A DNA stretch of 64,000 nt from contig NZ_CP048115.1 of the NCBI RefSeq assembly GCF_010093045.1, positions 3,224,001 to 3,288,000 on the forward strand, given 5' to 3'. How positions within the stretch are numbered: the stretch's first letter is position 1; each line of letters begins with the position of its first letter. Of this stretch, positions 44,760-52,970 are shown piece by piece. The stretch is from Mucilaginibacter sp. 14171R-50 (GTDB taxonomy: Bacteria; Bacteroidota; Bacteroidia; Sphingobacteriales; Sphingobacteriaceae). Under the pieces are notes generated by a model that saw only the letters and a program-made list of their open reading frames with translations, had not been told where the DNA came from and made no database searches. The position numbers and the translations under genes were made by a program.

Positions 44760-45782
44760 ATGAAATTACAATTAAAGCGGCCTCTTGCCTTTTTTGACCT
44801 GGAAACTACCGGTACCAATATTGGCGCCGACCGCATAGTAGAGATATCTGTTATTAAGCTTAACCCTGATGGCAGCGAACATGTAAAAACCTGGCGCATC
44901 CATCCGGGCATACCTATACCGTTGGAATCATCGTTGGTACATGGTATTTACGACGAGCACGTAAAGGACGAGAAGCGTTTTCATGACTTGGGGCAGGAAA
45001 TTGCCGATTTTATCCACGATAGTGATCTTGCAGGTTATAATTCCAACAAGTTTGACATCCCGATGCTGATGGAGGAGTTTTTACGCGCGGGTGTGCAGTT
45101 TGACCTTGATCAGCGCCATTTTGTAGATGTGCAGAACATTTTTCACCAAATGGAGCAGCGCACCTTAAAAGCTGCCTACCAGTTTTATTGTAATAAGCAA
45201 ATTGTTAACGCGCATTCGGCCGAGGCCGACACCCGCGCTACCATGGAAGTTTTGCTGGCGCAGATAGAGCGCTACGAGAATATGGAGTGGGAAGACAAAA
45301 AAGGTAATAAAAGCATCCCTGTAGTGGGCGATGTGGAAGCCTTACATAAGTTTACCAACCTTAGCCGGCCGGTTGACTTTGCAGGCCGTATGGTGTATAA
45401 CGAACAAGGTGAAGAACTGATAAACTTTGGCAAACACAAAGGCAAAAGGGTAGAGGATGTATTTAATGTTGAGCCAAGCTATTACTCGTGGATGATGCAG
45501 GGCGATTTCCCGCTGTACACCAAGCGTAAGCTGGAAGAGATATACAAACGCTGGAACGCTAAAAAAGTGGCAGAACGCCAGCATGCCAGGCCCGCGCAAC
45601 AGGCAGGCCCTGCAAACCAACAGGCACAGCAGCCACAAACGCCCCGCCCTGCTTTTCAGAATAACAGCCCAAAAAGCAGCCCTCAAATAAACAACCAGCC
45701 GTTTAAAAAGAAAGAAGAACCGGCCAGGCCTGTAGATGATGATATGCTGGCACAGTTAGCCAATAAATTTAAGAAGGGGTAA
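44760..45782 (+). CDS. DnaQ-type 3'-5' exonuclease with DUF3820-like domain
   Basis: A 340-residue DEDDh exonuclease. The metal site is clear: FDLETTG at residues 12-18, NKFDIPML near 100 and the HSAEADTRATM block near 160. Behind it lies a short DUF3820-like module (INFGKHKGKRVEDVFNVEPSYYSWM, about 225-250), found attached to DNA-processing proteins. The last 85 residues are Gln/Pro/Asn-rich and probably disordered, ending in a lysine tail. It may proofread or process DNA ends. It is a stand-alone protein rather than the replicative epsilon subunit. Divergent from the DUF3857 pair and convergent on queG across repeat copy 3. Confidence 0.9.
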   Translation: MKLQLKRPLAFFDLETTGTNIGADRIVEISVIKLNPDGSEHVKTWRIHPGIPIPLESSLVHGIYDEHVKDEKRFHDLGQEIADFIHDSDLAGYNSNKFDIPMLMEEFLRAGVQFDLDQRHFVDVQNIFHQMEQRTLKAAYQFYCNKQIVNAHSAEADTRATMEVLLAQIERYENMEWEDKKGNKSIPVVGDVEALHKFTNLSRPVDFAGRMVYNEQGEELINFGKHKGKRVEDVFNVEPSYYSWMMQGDFPLYTKRKLEEIYKRWNAKKVAERQHARPAQQAGPANQQAQQPQTPRPAFQNNSPKSSPQINNQPFKKKEEPARPVDDDMLAQLANKFKKG

Positions 45783-45793
45783 GCACTTCCGCG

Positions 45794-45888
45794 CGTCATT
45801 GCGAGGTACGAAGCAATCTCTTTAAGCAAATCGCTCTTACAGGGTGTATAACTGTGCTAAAGAGATTGCTTCGTACCTCGCAATGACG
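45794..45888. repeat. palindromic intergenic repeat, family A copy 3
   Basis: Perfect 31-base inverted arms (45794-45824 and 45858-45888), beginning CGTCATTGCGAGGTACGAAG, around a 33-base centre. It sits between the convergent exonuclease and queG genes. A transcript in either direction would fold into a long hairpin. The centre differs from those of the other copies. Confidence 0.92.
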
Positions 45889-45894
45889 GTGTTG

Positions 45895-46830
45895 TTATGT
45901 TTTTTTTAAAAACTCTATATTTCTTCTCAAACCCTCAAATTTGGTGCGCTTCACCGCCGAATTTTTAAATACTTTTTGAAAAACATCGGTAGTTATCTCT
46001 TCCCAATCCTGCTTTTTAAGGCCGTGCAGTTCCGGGTGCGGGTCAAATGCGGGTTCGTTGTGCAGTACCGAAAACCGGTTCCAGGGGCATACATCCTGGC
46101 ATATATCGCAGCCAAACATCCAGTTATCCATTTTGCCCTTAAACTCCTGCGGTATCTCGTTCTTCAGTTCAATGGTCAGGTACGATATGCAGCGGCTGCC
46201 ATCAACCACATAGGGGCCAACAATGGCGTCGGTTGGGCACGCGTCAATGCAGCGGGTGCAGGTGCCGCAATGGTCGGCAGTAGGTTCCACATCGTACTCC
46301 AGCTCAATATCCACTATCAGCTCTGCTAAAAAAAAGAATGAGCCGGCCTGTTTGCTTATCAGGTTGGTGTTTTTCCCAACCCACCCTAAACCCGCCTTTT
46401 TAGCCCAGGCCTTATCAAGCACCGGTGCCGAATCTACAAACGCGCGGCCGCCTACCGCGCCAATTTTCTGGTTAATTATTCCTAATAATTGCTTTAGTTT
46501 ATCCTTTATAACCGAATGGTAATCAGTGCCGTAAGCATACTTTGATATTTTGGGAGCCAGGGGGTCGTGTTGTACAGCGTCGGTATAATAGTTAAGCCCT
46601 AACGAAATAACAGATCTCGCACCGTCTACCAGTAAACGTGGGTCAAGGCGCTTATCAAAATAGTTTTCCATGTAACGCATTTCGCCGTGCATACGCTTGT
46701 TTAACCATGCCTCCAACCGGGGTGCTTCTTCTTCCAAAAATTCAGCCCTGGCTATACCGCAAAACAAAAAGCCCAGGTTTTTAGCTTCGGTTTTTATCAG
46801 TTGCGAGTATGCCGACAGTTTTTGCTGCAT
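45895..46830 (-). CDS. queG: epoxyqueuosine reductase QueG
   Basis: A 311-residue cobalamin-dependent Fe-S enzyme for the last step of queuosine synthesis in tRNA. The ATG at 46830 is chosen over an upstream in-frame ATG at 46929, because the extra 33 residues are not QueG-like and an exact -7 box sits just upstream of 46830. Catalytic Asp region [14 protein letters not shown]. Two 4Fe-4S clusters: [12 protein letters not shown] and [11 protein letters not shown], with [12 protein letters not shown] nearby. Length is normal for the short QueG form without a HEAT-repeat tail. It is a single-gene unit. Confidence 0.94.
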   Translation of the reverse strand: MQQKLSAYSQLIKTEAKNLGFLFCGIARAEFLEEEAPRLEAWLNKRMHGEMRYMENYFDKRLDPRLLVDGARSVISLGLNYYTDAVQHDPLAPKISKYAYGTDYHSVIKDKLKQLLGIINQKIGAVGGRAFVDSAPVLDKAWAKKAGLGWVGKNTNLISKQAGSFFFLAELIVDIELEYDVEPTADHCGTCTRCIDACPTDAIVGPYVVDGSRCISYLTIELKNEIPQEFKGKMDNWMFGCDICQDVCPWNRFSVLHNEPAFDPHPELHGLKKQDWEEITTDVFQKVFKNSAVKRTKFEGLRRNIEFLKKT

Positions 46831-46834
46831 TTTA

Positions 46835-46842
46835 CAAAGATA
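46835..46842 (-). promoter_or_regulatory. -7 box upstream of queG
   Basis: The minus strand reads TATCTTTG, an exact TAnnTTTG match, ending 4 bases before the ATG at 46830. It supports this start and suggests a leaderless or very short-leader message. Confidence 0.45.
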
Positions 46843-46968
46843 CAATATACCGGTGTTTTTAGGCCGCTTACCACCGCACAGCCGACGAAATAAATTAAAG
46901 TATGCAATAAAAAAGTTTCTTCTAAACAATGGTATGGCTTTTGGTATAGTTTACAAAACAGAAACACT

Positions 46969-47361
46969 ATGCTGCAATTTATTAATGACCTGGAACCTCA
47001 TGTAGTAGGCATACACGCCACAGGCGAGGTGACCAAAGAAGATATTGAAAATGTATTGATGCCGCGTATTGACGAACTTGTAGCACGACAGGGCGAAATA
47101 AACTACCTGCTGGTGCTGGATACCGATGTGCAGAACTGGACGATGGGCGCGTGGTGGAACGATATTAAGGTGGGACTGAAAAACTTTACAAAGTGGAACA
47201 AAATAGCGGTGGTTAGCGACCAGAAAGGCGTACAGTGGGTTACAGATGCGTTCCGTTTTTTTGTGCCGGGTAACTCAAAAGGCTTTTCGTTGGCGCAACT
47301 TGACCAGGCTGTAGAATGGATAAACGCGAAAGAAGTAGAAACTATTGAACAAACAAATTAA
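46969..47361 (+). CDS. SpoIIAA-like (STAS-type) domain protein
   Basis: A 130-residue protein of the SpoIIAA-like family, a STAS-related fold. Seen: the N-terminal IHATGEVTKEDIENVLMPRIDELV, the core YLLVLDTDVQNWTMGAWWNDIKVGL, and KIAVVSDQKGVQWVTDAFRFFV ahead of the amphipathic tail AQLDQAVEWIN. The family is linked to membrane-associated or stress regulation, with no enzyme activity known. Only 7 bases separate it from the ATG of a small Asn/Asp-rich protein, so the two are probably cotranscribed. Confidence 0.85.
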   Translation: MLQFINDLEPHVVGIHATGEVTKEDIENVLMPRIDELVARQGEINYLLVLDTDVQNWTMGAWWNDIKVGLKNFTKWNKIAVVSDQKGVQWVTDAFRFFVPGNSKGFSLAQLDQAVEWINAKEVETIEQTN

Positions 47362-47368
47362 ACATACT

Positions 47369-47641
47369 ATGGAAAACAACACAGGAGGTTTTGAAAGGGC
47401 CAATGAGCAAGGTCAGAACCATGATACACAGGGCAATATAGATAATTTACACAACCAGAACGTACGCACCAATACCGACAGTGACGAACTGGATAAAGGG
47501 GGTGAACCAAACGTTCAGGATAAACCTGATGATACACGCGTGAAAACGGTTGTGCCCGATAATGATAACGGCGGCCCGGGCCCGTCTACCGAAGAAAATT
47601 CTTCTAACAAAGGGCAGGGCCCTTCGGGTGAAAATTTATAA
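47369..47641 (+). CDS. hydrophilin-like disordered protein
   Basis: A 90-residue protein with almost no hydrophobic residues, rich in Gly, Asn, Asp, Gln and Glu (for example NNTGGFERANEQGQNHDTQG). The ATG at 47369 follows an in-frame TTG at 47345 inside the upstream gene. It has the composition of hydrophilins, disordered proteins made under desiccation or osmotic stress. I do not recognise a family and it has no motif. Cotranscription with the SpoIIAA-like gene suggests a stress context, which is inference. Confidence 0.7.
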   Translation: MENNTGGFERANEQGQNHDTQGNIDNLHNQNVRTNTDSDELDKGGEPNVQDKPDDTRVKTVVPDNDNGGPGPSTEENSSNKGQGPSGENL

Positions 47642-47662
47642 AATAATGGGCTTAATATAAAC

Positions 47663-47745
47663 CGTCATTGCGAGGTACGAAGCAATCTCCGGACTTTTAT
47701 TGCCACGTAGCATGTGAAGAGATTGCTTCGTACCTCGCAATGACG
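47663..47745. repeat. palindromic intergenic repeat, family A copy 4
   Basis: Perfect 27-base arms starting CGTCATTGCGAGGTACGAAG, around a shorter 29-base centre (83 bases in all). It sits between the convergent hydrophilin-like gene and the NTF2-like lipoprotein gene. The arms are the same as those of copy 3 apart from their ends. Confidence 0.92.
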
Positions 47746-47775
47746 TAATATTATAGCTATGCTCGTAAATATATC

Positions 47776-48246
47776 CTACCTGTTATGGTACAGCCTAGAA
47801 TTTGAGTAGGTGGCCTCGCTGCTAATTTTATCGCCTTTTATCTTAAAGACACTACAGTTACGAACATCGTAACGGATAGGGCTGCCTGCTTTTTCTTTCA
47901 GGCCGATCACATCGTATTCAACTACCACCGTCGAATCGTTATTGATTATATTATCCACCAGGTATTTGGCATCAGGCGATACGTAGAATAGCTGATGAAA
48001 TATTTGGTCGGCCCCTTGTTTGCCCGTGTTTTCGCCATCCCAATCGCTGGTGGTTATTTTGGCTTTATCGTCATACTGTGCAACCAGGCTTTTCAGATCA
48101 TGGTCATTCAGGTACCTGAAATGCTCGTCAATAACTTGTTTTGAAATGTCGCTTTGGCCAACTGCGGGTTTATCGGGCTTATTATTGCAAGCTGTAAACG
48201 CAATTGCCAGTAACGCAGCAAGGATAGGGCGCAGGGTAATTGTCAT
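47776..48246 (-). CDS. NTF2/SnoaL-like lipoprotein
   Basis: A 156-residue lipoprotein: signal MTITLRPILAALLAIAFTAC with the lipobox FTAC and then NNKPDKPAVG. The mature part has an NTF2-like cone fold: a helix with VIDEHFRYLNDHDLKSLVAQYDDKAKI, GKQGADQIFHQLF, and beta strands SVFKIKGDKISSEATYS. Such pockets bind small ligands or act as scaffolds; no active site can be assigned. It is a single gene. The next minus-strand gene upstream has its terminator between them. Confidence 0.83.
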   Translation of the reverse strand: MTITLRPILAALLAIAFTACNNKPDKPAVGQSDISKQVIDEHFRYLNDHDLKSLVAQYDDKAKITTSDWDGENTGKQGADQIFHQLFYVSPDAKYLVDNIINNDSTVVVEYDVIGLKEKAGSPIRYDVRNCSVFKIKGDKISSEATYSNSRLYHNR

Positions 48247-48280
48247 GTATTAAAAGTAGCAAGATATATTAAAAAATAAA

Positions 48281-48311
48281 ACCCTCTTTGTGGTACAAAA
48301 GAGGGTCTTAT
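48281..48311 (-). terminator. terminator of the polysaccharide deacetylase gene
   Basis: ACCCTCTTTG and CAAAAGAGGGT pair around TGGTA. On the minus strand the hairpin is followed by TTTTATTTTTT. It lies 20 bases beyond the deacetylase stop, so it ends that transcript before the NTF2-like gene. Confidence 0.88.
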
Positions 48312-48330
48312 TTTTATTGAAAGTCAGCCG

Positions 48331-49242
48331 TTAAAAGCTATTCCTAATACTGTTGCTTAACGTTTTTGCGCTCCAGTAACCGCTGTCTAATATCCGGCGC
48401 ACCGTTAATAACGGGTAATCCGGATCGCGCTTATCAGCCAGTTGAAACGCCATTTTAAAGCCTCTTTTATCAAGCTCAGGTAAAACCGGTTTCTTCCATA
48501 TACCGAAGGGGTAGGCAAAGTATTGGATTTTTTTACCGGTAATTTCTTCCAGTTTTTTTGTTGGTTTGTCAATCTGGGTAACCCAGTCGTCAACCGGGCG
48601 GTTGGTTATCTTGCCGTTTAAGCCCTTTATCACCAAATTGGAGTTATGCGAATATTTGTCTACACGATGGTGGTCCCAGGTGTGGCTCGAAATTACGTGC
48701 CCCTCGTCAGAAAGTTTCTTGATCATCTCCGCAGTCATGTAATGCGGCCGACCTATTGATACCGTCATCACAAAGAAAACGCCCTTAAAGCCATATTTTT
48801 TCATTTCGGGCGCGGCAATGGTAAACTGGTCAACGTCGGTATCATCAAACGTTAGCATAATTGGCTTTTTAGGCAGTGGTGCCCCGGTAACCAGGTAGTT
48901 ATACAACTGGTCGGGCAATATGGTATGGTAGCCGCTATCGGCCAGCATCTTCATATGCTCTTTAAATGCCGCTATCTGAACGATATAATCCTTAGCATTT
49001 TTTGAGTCGGTTGCCTTCCAGTCGCGTATTTGGTGATAACACAGTATAGGCACCTGTTTGCGGGCTAAAACTGCGGCTTTATCCACAGGGCCGGTTGCCA
49101 GCTTAGCCACTGGTGTCGCGGTTTCTTCTGTGGTGGTTTTGGCGCTGTCGGCAGCAGTTTTTTCTGTAGATGATGGTTTTGACTGGCACGATACCATGCC
49201 CATGATACAAAGTGGCAGCAGCGCCGAAAATTGCTTTAACAT
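48331..49242 (-). CDS. polysaccharide deacetylase family lipoprotein
   Basis: A 303-residue NodB-homology (CE4) protein. A lipoprotein signal ends in MVSC, followed by a Thr/Ala-rich linker. The NodB core has VPILCYHQI, IMLTFDDTDVDQF (family TFDD, here followed by T rather than G), FFVMTVSIG, VISSHTWDHHRVDKYS with the metal histidines, and YFAYPFGIWK. It should remove acetyl groups from a surface or dietary polysaccharide. It is next to the PUL but is separated from it by a hairpin at 49379-49411. Confidence 0.9.
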   Translation of the reverse strand: MLKQFSALLPLCIMGMVSCQSKPSSTEKTAADSAKTTTEETATPVAKLATGPVDKAAVLARKQVPILCYHQIRDWKATDSKNAKDYIVQIAAFKEHMKMLADSGYHTILPDQLYNYLVTGAPLPKKPIMLTFDDTDVDQFTIAAPEMKKYGFKGVFFVMTVSIGRPHYMTAEMIKKLSDEGHVISSHTWDHHRVDKYSHNSNLVIKGLNGKITNRPVDDWVTQIDKPTKKLEEITGKKIQYFAYPFGIWKKPVLPELDKRGFKMAFQLADKRDPDYPLLTVRRILDSGYWSAKTLSNSIRNSF

Positions 49243-49378
49243 ATGTGGATGATGATTTATTTGCCGCTAAAATAATACAATTATGCAGCGATGTATTAAC
49301 TGTTAATAAATATTATTTCGATATCGATTTGCGGCCCTATGTAAGTATCCAACGGTGCTAAACAGATCACTACCTTAT

Positions 49379-49411
49379 ACATCAAAACCCGCTCAATGCG
49401 GGTTTTGATGT
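49379..49411. terminator. bidirectional hairpin at the 3' end of the PUL
   Basis: Perfect 14-base arms ACATCAAAACCCGC and GCGGGTTTTGATGT around TCAAT, 14 bases beyond the stop of the last PUL gene. The T-tract is part of the stem. It marks the end of the mannan operon. Confidence 0.85.
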
Positions 49412-49424
49412 ATTTATTTGGTTG

Positions 49425-50582
49425 TTACAGCACTATCCGTTTGCCTTCGGCGATTGACCGTTTGGCAGCATCCAGTATCTGCATTACTATCATATTATAC
49501 TTCAGCGATGACCTGTCGGTTATCCCCTTTAGCCGGTTTTTTACCACAACCTGGAGATAGGGGATAGGATGATCATTTGGTGCAAGCAAAGGGGCCGCCA
49601 CGCTTTTTACCGCCCGCAAATTATTTAAACGGGTAATAACGGTATCTTTATCTAACGCGTGCATGTAGCCCTCGTCGCCGAACACCTCAAGGTCTTTGAT
49701 AGAGAACGGCCAGTTCCACGATGCCTCAATGATACCTGTGGCCGTTGGGTATTCCACAATTATCGTAGCGTCATCATCCACCTTGGGGTAAGTTTTTAGT
49801 TTAAAATGACGCGCAACGGCTGTTACCGCTACCGGTTTTTGTCCGTTCATTAGCCAGGTCATCAGGTCGGCACCGTAACAGCCAAAGTCGTTTAGCGCAC
49901 CGGCGCCGTTCATTTCCGGGTCGGTAAGCCAGTTGGTAAAATCTTTGCTGCAGCCAATCTCTTTGGGGCCCTGGTGCCCGTCGTGCACAACCATTTTCCT
50001 GATCTGGCCTATACTATCCTGCGCCACCATATCATATACGTGCTGGTACGATGGGTACCAGGTGGTTTCGTAGTTGGTAAGCAGCTTTATATAATATTTT
50101 AATGCTAAAAATTCCATGCGGTTAGCTTGTGCCAGGGTAGCGGCCAGCGGCTTTTCAACCATTACAGAGATGCCCAGGGGGGCGCAAACCTCTACAATAT
50201 CGATGTGCTTTGCTACGGGGTTATAGCCCAGTACCACATCGGGCTTTTTGGTTGTAACCATCTTTTTCAGGTCATCAAAAAAGATAGAATCGGGTAGATT
50301 GTATTGTTTCTGGTAGCGTGCACGGAGCTGCTTGTCGCCCTCGGCAATACCTACAATAAGTACCTTACCGTTTCGATAATCGCCCAGTATATTGTGCACA
50401 TGATCGTGCGACAACCCTGCTATCGCCAGCTTCTGGGTGCTCAGTAACACCGGCTGCACCGGCGCAAGCGGCAATGTTTTTACAACCGATGTAGTTTGCC
50501 CTACTGCAGCTGTGAAAAACGCGCACGATATAAATAACGCGCAGAATATCAACCTCGCGGTTTTTATGATGCTATTTCTCAT
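49425..50582 (-). CDS. exported Gfo/Idh/MocA-family oxidoreductase-like protein
   Basis: A 385-residue protein with an N-terminal signal (IFCALFISCAFFTAAVGQ). The Gfo/Idh/MocA fold follows: the nucleotide-binding N-domain opens with KLAIAGLSHDHVHNIL, which lacks the usual GxGxxG, then PVAKHIDIVEVCAPLGISVMVEKPLA with the typical EKP, and a C-terminal domain with GAGALNDFGCYGADLMTWLM and a DDDATIIVEYPTATG sheet. In glycoside hydrolase family GH109, exported relatives use bound NAD to hydrolyse glycosides. This one overlaps the GH92 gene by 11 bases, so it probably serves the same glycan. Its substrate is unknown. Confidence 0.85.
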   Translation of the reverse strand: MRNSIIKTARLIFCALFISCAFFTAAVGQTTSVVKTLPLAPVQPVLLSTQKLAIAGLSHDHVHNILGDYRNGKVLIVGIAEGDKQLRARYQKQYNLPDSIFFDDLKKMVTTKKPDVVLGYNPVAKHIDIVEVCAPLGISVMVEKPLAATLAQANRMEFLALKYYIKLLTNYETTWYPSYQHVYDMVAQDSIGQIRKMVVHDGHQGPKEIGCSKDFTNWLTDPEMNGAGALNDFGCYGADLMTWLMNGQKPVAVTAVARHFKLKTYPKVDDDATIIVEYPTATGIIEASWNWPFSIKDLEVFGDEGYMHALDKDTVITRLNNLRAVKSVAAPLLAPNDHPIPYLQVVVKNRLKGITDRSSLKYNMIVMQILDAAKRSIAEGKRIVL

Positions 50583-52854
50583 TTGATAACGAATAAGGTG
50601 CGTCTGCCGCGTTGTTACCCCTCACCTTATTAGGCACGGCCGACATGTTAAAATTAAGCGTTTGGCCTTGTTGCAAAGCCGCATGACTAAGCCAGTTATG
50701 TGTGTATGGCCTGCCATTAACCGTAAGGGCTTTTACAAAACGGTTTTGCGCACTGTTGTTTGCCGCGTTTATGGTAACTACCTTGCCGTTCTCTAAGGTA
50801 AGGGTTATCTTTTTAAACAGGGGTGCACCTAATACATATTGGTCGCTGGCGGGGGTTACCGGGTAAAAGCCCATTGCCGAAAACACATACCAGGCCGATG
50901 TTTGGCCGTTATCCTCGTCGCCGCAGTAACCATCGGGGGCCGAGTGATACATTTTGTTCATCACGTCGCGTACGTGCAGCTGGGTTTTCCAGGGTTGGCC
51001 GGCGTAGTTGTACAGGTAGGTCATGTGCTGTATTGGCTGGTTACCATGGGCATATTGGCCCATGCCTGCTATCTGCATTTCGCGGATCTCGTGGATAACC
51101 TCGCCGTAGTAGCTATCGTCAAATATTGGGGGCAATGTCCATATCGAATCCAATTTGGTCACAAATTTTTCCTTGCCGCCCATCAGGTTTATCAATCCCT
51201 GCACATCATGAAAAACACTCCAGGTGTAGTGCCAGCTGTTGCCTTCGGTAAAGGCATCGCCCCATTTAAAAGGGTTGAACGGACTTTGAAATTTACCATC
51301 CTTGTTCTTGCCGCGCATCAAACCGGTTTGTGGGTCAAAAAGGTTTTTGTAGTTCATGCTGCGCTTGCGGTAGATCTCCGTTTCGGATGCCGGGCGGCCA
51401 AGGGCCTTGCCCAGCTTGTAAATGGCAAAATCGTCATAGGCATATTCTAAGGTGCGGGCAGCATTCTCGTTTATCTTCACATCGTAAGGCACATAGCCCA
51501 GGCTGTTATAATAATCAACACCGTCCCGGCCGGTTGCTGCCGGCCCGTCGTTATTAGCGCCGTGTAACAAGGCCTGGTACAAAGTGCCGATATCATAGCC
51601 ACGTCCGCCTTTTAAGTAAGCTTCGGATACCACCGACGCCGAGTTGTTGCCTACCATTACATTGGCATAACCGGGGCTGCTCCACTCGGGCAGCCAGCCA
51701 CCTTCCTTATAATCGTTTATCAGGCCCTGCTGCATTTCTTTGTTGATAGAAGGGTAAACCAGGTTCAGGAACGGATACAACGCCCTGAAGGTATCCCAAA
51801 AACCTGTACCGGCAAATTTGTAACCGGGTAACACTTCGCCGTTTTGCGCGCTCCAATGCATTATCTGCCCTTTGGCATTTATCTCGTACATTTTATTTGG
51901 GAAGAACAGCATGCGGTACAGGCACGAGTAAAATGTTTTTACCTGCTCCACCGAGCCGCCTTCAACTGCCAGGCGACTTAAGGTTTTATTCCAAACGGTT
52001 TTTGCCTTTTGTTTGGTGAAATCAAAATTGTCGTTCCCAATTTCCCTGTTCAAGCTGATCTCGGCCTGCTCGATACTGATGAATGACGATGCTACACGCA
52101 GGTGCACCTTTTCGCCCTTAGTGGTTTTAAAGCCGATAACGGCGCTCGCATGTTTAGCGGTAAGTTCCAGTCCGTCGTTCAAAGTGCTGTCGCTGTAAAC
52201 CTGCGCAAGGGTTATGGGCTTATCTACGTAGATAACAAAATAGTTTTTGAAGTTTTTAAGCGGGCCGCGCGCGTATTTGCTTGAGTACCCCACTATCTTT
52301 TTTTCGCCGGGAATAACTTTGATATACGACCCGCGGTCAAAAGCATCTATTACAATAAAAGAGCTGTCTGTTTTTGGGTACGTGAACCGAAACTGCGCGC
52401 TGCGTTCGGTAGGGGCTATCTCGGTGGTAACATCGTGGTCGGCCAGGTAAACGCTGTAATAATAAGGCTTGGCAATTTCAGCTTTGTGCGAGAACCAGCT
52501 TTGACGCTGGTTTTGCGATACCTTTATTTTGCCTGTAAAAGGCATAATGGCAAACTGCCCGTAATCGTTCATCCACGGCGATGGCTGGTGCGTTTGTTTA
52601 AAGCCGTTTATTTTATAGGCGTCGTAAGTGTACTGCCAGCCGTCGCCCATTTTACCGGTTTGGGGTGTCCAGAAGTTCATGCCCCATGGCACCGCTATCG
52701 CGGGATAGGTATTGCCATTGCTCAGGTCGTATTTAGATTGTGTGCCCATTAACGGGTTTATCCATTCCACCGGGTCGGTCACTTTGGTAACCTGTTGGGC
52801 AAATGTGGCAGCGGTAAATAGTATGGAAATTAAAAAAAGGAGCCTTTTTTTCAT
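50572..52854 (-). CDS. glycoside hydrolase family 92 (alpha-mannosidase type)
   Basis: A 760-residue exported hydrolase. Signal MKKRLLFLISILFTAATFAQQ. The GH92 N-terminal domain starts at VEWINPLMGTQSKYDLSNGNTYP, and the catalytic part has GTGFWDTFRALYPFLNLVYP, EYAYDDFAIYKLG, and the GDAFTEGNSWHYTW region with EGNSWHYTW typical of the family's active site. DGYCGDEDNGQTSAWYVFSAMGFYP is highly characteristic. GH92 enzymes cut alpha-mannosides from mannan or N-glycans. The exact linkage cannot be predicted. It is downstream of susCD, beyond a 16-bp hairpin. Confidence 0.95.
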   Translation of the reverse strand: MKKRLLFLISILFTAATFAQQVTKVTDPVEWINPLMGTQSKYDLSNGNTYPAIAVPWGMNFWTPQTGKMGDGWQYTYDAYKINGFKQTHQPSPWMNDYGQFAIMPFTGKIKVSQNQRQSWFSHKAEIAKPYYYSVYLADHDVTTEIAPTERSAQFRFTYPKTDSSFIVIDAFDRGSYIKVIPGEKKIVGYSSKYARGPLKNFKNYFVIYVDKPITLAQVYSDSTLNDGLELTAKHASAVIGFKTTKGEKVHLRVASSFISIEQAEISLNREIGNDNFDFTKQKAKTVWNKTLSRLAVEGGSVEQVKTFYSCLYRMLFFPNKMYEINAKGQIMHWSAQNGEVLPGYKFAGTGFWDTFRALYPFLNLVYPSINKEMQQGLINDYKEGGWLPEWSSPGYANVMVGNNSASVVSEAYLKGGRGYDIGTLYQALLHGANNDGPAATGRDGVDYYNSLGYVPYDVKINENAARTLEYAYDDFAIYKLGKALGRPASETEIYRKRSMNYKNLFDPQTGLMRGKNKDGKFQSPFNPFKWGDAFTEGNSWHYTWSVFHDVQGLINLMGGKEKFVTKLDSIWTLPPIFDDSYYGEVIHEIREMQIAGMGQYAHGNQPIQHMTYLYNYAGQPWKTQLHVRDVMNKMYHSAPDGYCGDEDNGQTSAWYVFSAMGFYPVTPASDQYVLGAPLFKKITLTLENGKVVTINAANNSAQNRFVKALTVNGRPYTHNWLSHAALQQGQTLNFNMSAVPNKVRGNNAADAPYSLSNEK

Positions 52855-52890
52855 GAGAAGCGTTAATAGTTATGGTGTAATCGGCCGTAA

Positions 52891-52927
52891 ATATAAAAGA
52901 CTGGCAGGTATTGCCAGTCTTTTATAT
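52891..52927. terminator. perfect 16-bp hairpin between susD and GH92
   Basis: ATATAAAAGACTGGCA at 52891-52906 and its complement at 52912-52927, with loop GGTAT. It lies 44 bases beyond the susD stop and 37 bases before the GH92 start. As a partial terminator it would make more susCD than GH92 mRNA. Confidence 0.82.
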
Positions 52928-52970
52928 TGTAAAATTATTGCCACGCTGGGTTTTTCATTAAACAGTTTAA

